A program made the position numbers and the translations under genes. Positions 6,816 to 8,713 of a stretch of 8,713 nucleotides of DNA are shown piece by piece (position 1 is the stretch's first letter; each line of letters opens with the position of its first letter). Origin of the DNA: a bacterium (lineage in GTDB: Bacteria > Patescibacteriota > Microgenomatia > UBA8517). The notes beneath the pieces are model-generated. The model was not told the DNA's origin, made no database searches, and saw only the letters and a program-made list of their open reading frames with translations. Where the stretch lies: assembly GCA_021824385.1 (NCBI GenBank), contig JAKAKU010000133.1:1-8713 (forward strand), given 5' to 3'.

Positions 6816-6829
6816 AGGTCGATGTGGGT

Positions 6830-6835
6830 ATTTTA
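6830..6835 (-). promoter_or_regulatory. Possible -10 box of ileS
   Basis: TAAAAT on the minus strand ends 14 nt before the ileS ATG, predicting a start near 6823 and a leader of about 8 nt. The hexamer 17 nt upstream (GCCACA) matches the -35 consensus at only 3/6. A terminator for the upstream RNA ends at 6861, so ileS needs its own promoter or readthrough. A small hairpin (AAAAG/CTTTT with loop GGAG, near 6842-6855) lies between. Confidence 0.35.
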
Positions 6836-6860
6836 CACCAAAAGCTCCCTTTTGTGGCAC

Positions 6861-6893
6861 TAAAAAGCGGCGTTATCAAATTGACAACGCCGC
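6861..6893 (-). terminator. Strong intrinsic terminator ending the ftsZ-ileS intergenic RNA
   Basis: Read leftward, GCGGCGTT (6893-6886) pairs perfectly with AACGCCGC (6874-6867). An inner TCA/TGA pairing extends the stem past one mismatch, and TTTTTA (6866-6861) follows directly. The U tract is on the minus-strand side only, so it serves leftward transcription arriving from the ftsZ side. It lies just before the ileS promoter area. Confidence 0.9.
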
Positions 6894-7131
6894 ATAATAA
6901 AGGGCTAAAAGCTCCACGTCACGTCGGTATCGTATCCGTGTTGAGCAGTTTTTGGGTCTTGAAAAGAATGTTGTCCTTTTCAATTGTTGGCTATGAAAGC
7001 CGCGCTTTCATTCCGAACCCATCCCCCCAGTTTTAAAATTTACATTGGAAGACCAACCCTAGGGCAACACTGCCCATCGTTTTTGAAATAATACTAATTT
7101 CAAACTCGAGTTTCGGTAATCTGAGTGAATT

Positions 7132-7182
7132 GATCTTCCTAAGCAGTGCACCAAGATAGGTGCACTAGTTAAGAAGGTCAAA
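7132..7182 (-). repeat. Hairpin repeat unit B inside the predicted RNA
   Basis: Arms 7132-7152 and 7159-7179 pair at 19 of 21 positions in the transcript, with mismatches at 7134/7177 and 7143/7168 and a 6-nt loop. The 17 nt at 7166-7182 differ by one base from 7521-7537 in unit A. Confidence 0.8.
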
Positions 7183-7486
7183 GGGGGGGAGAAAAGATCC
7201 TCCCCCCTCTATTCTCGATAAATTTATTCAAGAAGGGTAACTCCTTGAATGAAAGATTTATGTGGTTTTTATGCCACCTACGCGCGGTGAGAATACCTCC
7301 AGGCAAGAATAATTCCTCCCCAGTTCAATGCTTTGTATACGCTATCCAGTTTTAAACTGAATGCTTCAACGTTTGATGTATGACATATTGTCGGTCGATC
7401 AAACGTACACAAAGTTATTTAGTTGAATATCTCACCGTAACGCTTTTTAAAACGTCACGTTTTTAAGAAAGACAAGCATTTTGTGC

Positions 7487-7537
7487 TTGGCCTCCTTGCC
7501 TACCACACAATAAAATGTGATAGGTAAGAAGGTCAAA
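7487..7537 (-). repeat. Hairpin repeat unit A inside the predicted RNA
   Basis: The minus strand forms a stem of 21 positions (7516-7536 with 7487-7509) with 19 pairs and two A-C mismatches, around a 6-nt loop at 7510-7515. Its 5' arm begins TTTGACCTTCTTA, identical to unit B. The 3' arm contains AAGGAGG. The outer three pairs overlap a neighbouring small hairpin (7473-7489), so the two compete at their edge. Confidence 0.8.
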
Positions 7538-7720
7538 AAAAGTCTGAGCTGTTAATGAGCTAGAAAAATTTATGATAGTGCCCTTCGGAAACAGTGCACT
7601 TTCGTGCTCTGACCGCTATTTAAGACGCTTATGTCTCTAAAGAAATCATCCTGGCCCGAAGGGCACATACATGGCCTGCGAGCAGGCCCTTTTGGAGAGC
7701 CCTTTCGACAAGTTGACTAT

Positions 7721-7748
7721 ATAATAGCAGAAACTTTGGAAATGTCAA
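7721..7748 (-). promoter_or_regulatory. Promoter of the intergenic structured RNA
   Basis: On the minus strand a perfect TTGACA (7748-7743) is followed after 16 nt by TATTAT (7726-7721), a 5/6 match. The predicted start is A at 7714 or 7713. It is the best-looking promoter in the window and lies 24 nt after the ftsZ stop. No terminator separates ftsZ from it, so ftsZ transcripts could also read through. Confidence 0.7.
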
Positions 7749-7771
7749 GTACTATGGGTGGAAATGAAGGC

Positions 7772-8713
7772 TTAGTGAACTTTTCGAAGGAATGCGGGGA
7801 TTTCAAAATCGTCTTCATATTCTTCCTTGTTCTCCTCGGGCGCTTGGTTTGGAGTTGAGCTAAAAACTGAGCGTGGAGTTTCTTCCTGTACTGATCTCGG
7901 TTGTTGTTGCTGTTGGATTTGCTCCTCGCGCGGATCGTTCATCATACTGCCACCTCTTGGCTCAGCGATAACCCCTTCCATTCGCATCGGCTCCATTGGA
8001 CGTGCAAACTTGGTGAGCCTTGCTTGAGTTTCGTCAAATCCGGTAGCCACAACGGTGATACGAACTTGGTCTGACATATCATCTTTAATAACTGATCCGA
8101 AGATAACATTGGCATCAGGATCTGCGGCACTACTAATAATACGGGCTGCTTCATCGAGCTCATACATGGTAAGGTCGGATCCACCAGTGACATTGAAGAG
8201 AACTCCGCGCGCACCATCAATAGAAAGATCTAACAGAGGCGAACTGATTGCAGCCCGTGCTGCCATTTGTGCTCTGTTCTCTCCCACACCAACTCCAATT
8301 CCCAAAAGCGCGGTTCCGGCGTCTTTCATAATGGTCTTAACGTCAGCAAAGTCAACGTTAACCAAACCGGGGGTCGTAATAATTTCTGCTATTCCTGTAA
8401 CTGCTTGTCCAAGAACTCCGTCGACAATTTTAAATGCTTCAATAAGCGTCATCTTGCGATCAACGACGTCCATAAGGCGTTGATTTGGAATTACAATCAG
8501 CGTGTCGACTTCATCGCGAAGTCGATCGATTCCTTCTTCAGCGTGGTTACTGCGCCTCGCTCCTTCAAATGCAAATGGTTTTGTAACAATTCCAACAGTG
8601 AGTGCACCAATCTCTTTTGCAATGCGAGCGACAACTGGGGAAGCACCGGTTCCAGTTCCACCACCCATACCTGCCGTGATAAACACCATATCGGAGTCTT
8701 GCAAAAGCTCTTT
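7772..8713 (-). CDS. ftsZ: Cell division protein FtsZ, 3' part (5' end beyond the window)
   Basis: FtsZ is the tubulin-like GTPase that forms the division ring. The visible 313 residues continue without a start to the right edge (first codons read Lys-Glu-Leu-Leu-Gln-Asp). The tubulin signature GGGTGTG is at visible residues 17-23. The synergy (T7) loop NVDFADV (119-125) carries both catalytic Asp residues. A C-terminal polymerisation subdomain follows. The last part is a low-complexity Gln/Glu/Pro-rich linker (about 250-300) with a five-Gln run, ending in the conserved tail DDFEIPAFLRKVH that binds FtsA or similar membrane partners. The N-terminal third or less is missing because of the window cut, not truncation. 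A promoter for an unrelated-looking RNA starts 24 nt downstream, with no terminator in between. Confidence 0.97.
   Translation of the reverse strand, partial: KELLQDSDMVFITAGMGGGTGTGASPVVARIAKEIGALTVGIVTKPFAFEGARRSNHAEEGIDRLRDEVDTLIVIPNQRLMDVVDRKMTLIEAFKIVDGVLGQAVTGIAEIITTPGLVNVDFADVKTIMKDAGTALLGIGVGVGENRAQMAARAAISSPLLDLSIDGARGVLFNVTGGSDLTMYELDEAARIISSAADPDANVIFGSVIKDDMSDQVRITVVATGFDETQARLTKFARPMEPMRMEGVIAEPRGGSMMNDPREEQIQQQQQPRSVQEETPRSVFSSTPNQAPEENKEEYEDDFEIPAFLRKVH

Larger units (their letters stand above)
6861..7714 (-). ncRNA. Predicted large structured noncoding RNA (about 850 nt), family not recognised
   Basis: This gene-free stretch is bracketed by a sigma70-like promoter (7721-7748) and an intrinsic terminator, both on the minus strand. 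It is full of inverted repeats. In transcript order they are 7673-7688 (6 bp, CUCG loop), 7656-7666 with 7578-7588 (11 bp, perfect), 7596-7607 (GAAA loop), 7487-7536, 7449-7463, 7369-7377 with 7398-7406 (9 bp), 7226-7250 (10 bp), 7184-7207 (8 bp, G/C only except one pair), 7132-7179, 7082-7104 (8 bp), 7062-7075, 7045-7056, 6993-7011 (8 bp) and 6959-6983 (8 bp), then the terminator. Stable tetraloops (GAAA, CUCG) occur in the minus orientation. No frame reaches 60 codons on this strand. I see no signatures of RNase P, tmRNA, SRP, 6S, T-box or introns. It could be one long RNA or several processed pieces. Function unknown. Confidence 0.7.

Noticed and set aside
6816..6860. GTG start adding 15 residues to IleRS
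   Set aside because: The extension precedes the normal family N terminus, would begin upstream of the likely -10 box, and lacks a ribosome site; ATG 6815 fits better.
6824..7036. Rightward 70-codon frame across the ileS start and the RNA terminator
   Set aside because: It runs through a strong terminator hairpin on the opposite strand, has no ribosome site, and its product shows no recognisable pattern.
6861..7714. Known RNAs: RNase P RNA, tmRNA, SRP RNA, 6S RNA, T-box leader for ileS, group I or II intron
   Set aside because: I looked for the usual anchors: GAGGAAAGTCC of RNase P, the tRNA-like ends and tag frame of tmRNA, the GGAAGG..AGCA loop of SRP RNA, AGGGTGGnACCGCG of the T-box, and group I/II core motifs. 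None is present by eye. A covariance search could still overturn this.
7713..7725. Rightward promoter from TTGACT and TATAAT near 7713-7725
   Set aside because: The two boxes are only 1-2 nt apart, so they cannot act together; the leftward TTGACA-16-TATTAT pairing in the same area is proper.
8055..8483. A 142-codon rightward frame opposite ftsZ
   Set aside because: It lies fully antisense to a well-conserved part of FtsZ, is low in complexity and Ser/Ile rich, and has no sign of its own start signals.
1..8713. CRISPR arrays, insertion sequences, phage or plasmid signs
   Set aside because: No regularly spaced repeats, transposase, integrase or terminal inverted repeats are visible; the content is housekeeping.

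Overview
The window reads as a compact bacterial chromosome segment. It probably comes from a Patescibacteria/CPR-type bacterium, though that placement is inference. The evidence is tightly packed genes, a eukaryote-type (class 2-like) isoleucyl-tRNA synthetase, shortened ribosomal proteins, TAA as every visible stop codon, and almost no Shine-Dalgarno sequences. Nothing suggests a phage, plasmid, insertion sequence or CRISPR array.

Left part (1-1400). A leftward tRNA-Val(CAC) is followed within 6 nt by a small membrane-protein gene. Divergent from the tRNA is signal peptidase I (lepB), then an unrecognised one-pass membrane protein that ends in a clear intrinsic terminator.

Middle (1406-6815). 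A leftward gene string runs ileS, rodA/ftsW-type SEDS polymerase, rplU (L21), rpmA (L27), parB. The ileS-rodA and rodA-rplU gaps are only 6-8 nt, so these genes are probably co-transcribed, with likely internal promoters before rplU and rpmA. The string mixes translation (IleRS, L21, L27), wall synthesis (SEDS) and chromosome segregation (ParB without a neighbouring ParA).

Right part (6816-8713). The 3' portion of ftsZ enters from the right edge. Between ftsZ and ileS lies about 950 bp with no credible protein gene. On the minus strand it has a consensus-like promoter (TTGACA, 16 nt, TATTAT), some 16 inverted repeats, and a strong GC-rich terminator with a U tract just before ileS. The simplest reading is a large structured noncoding RNA of about 850 nt. 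I could not match it to RNase P RNA, tmRNA, SRP RNA, 6S RNA, a T-box leader, or group I/II introns. It contains two related 21-position hairpins about 355 nt apart, each starting with the same sequence. This is the best candidate here for something undescribed.
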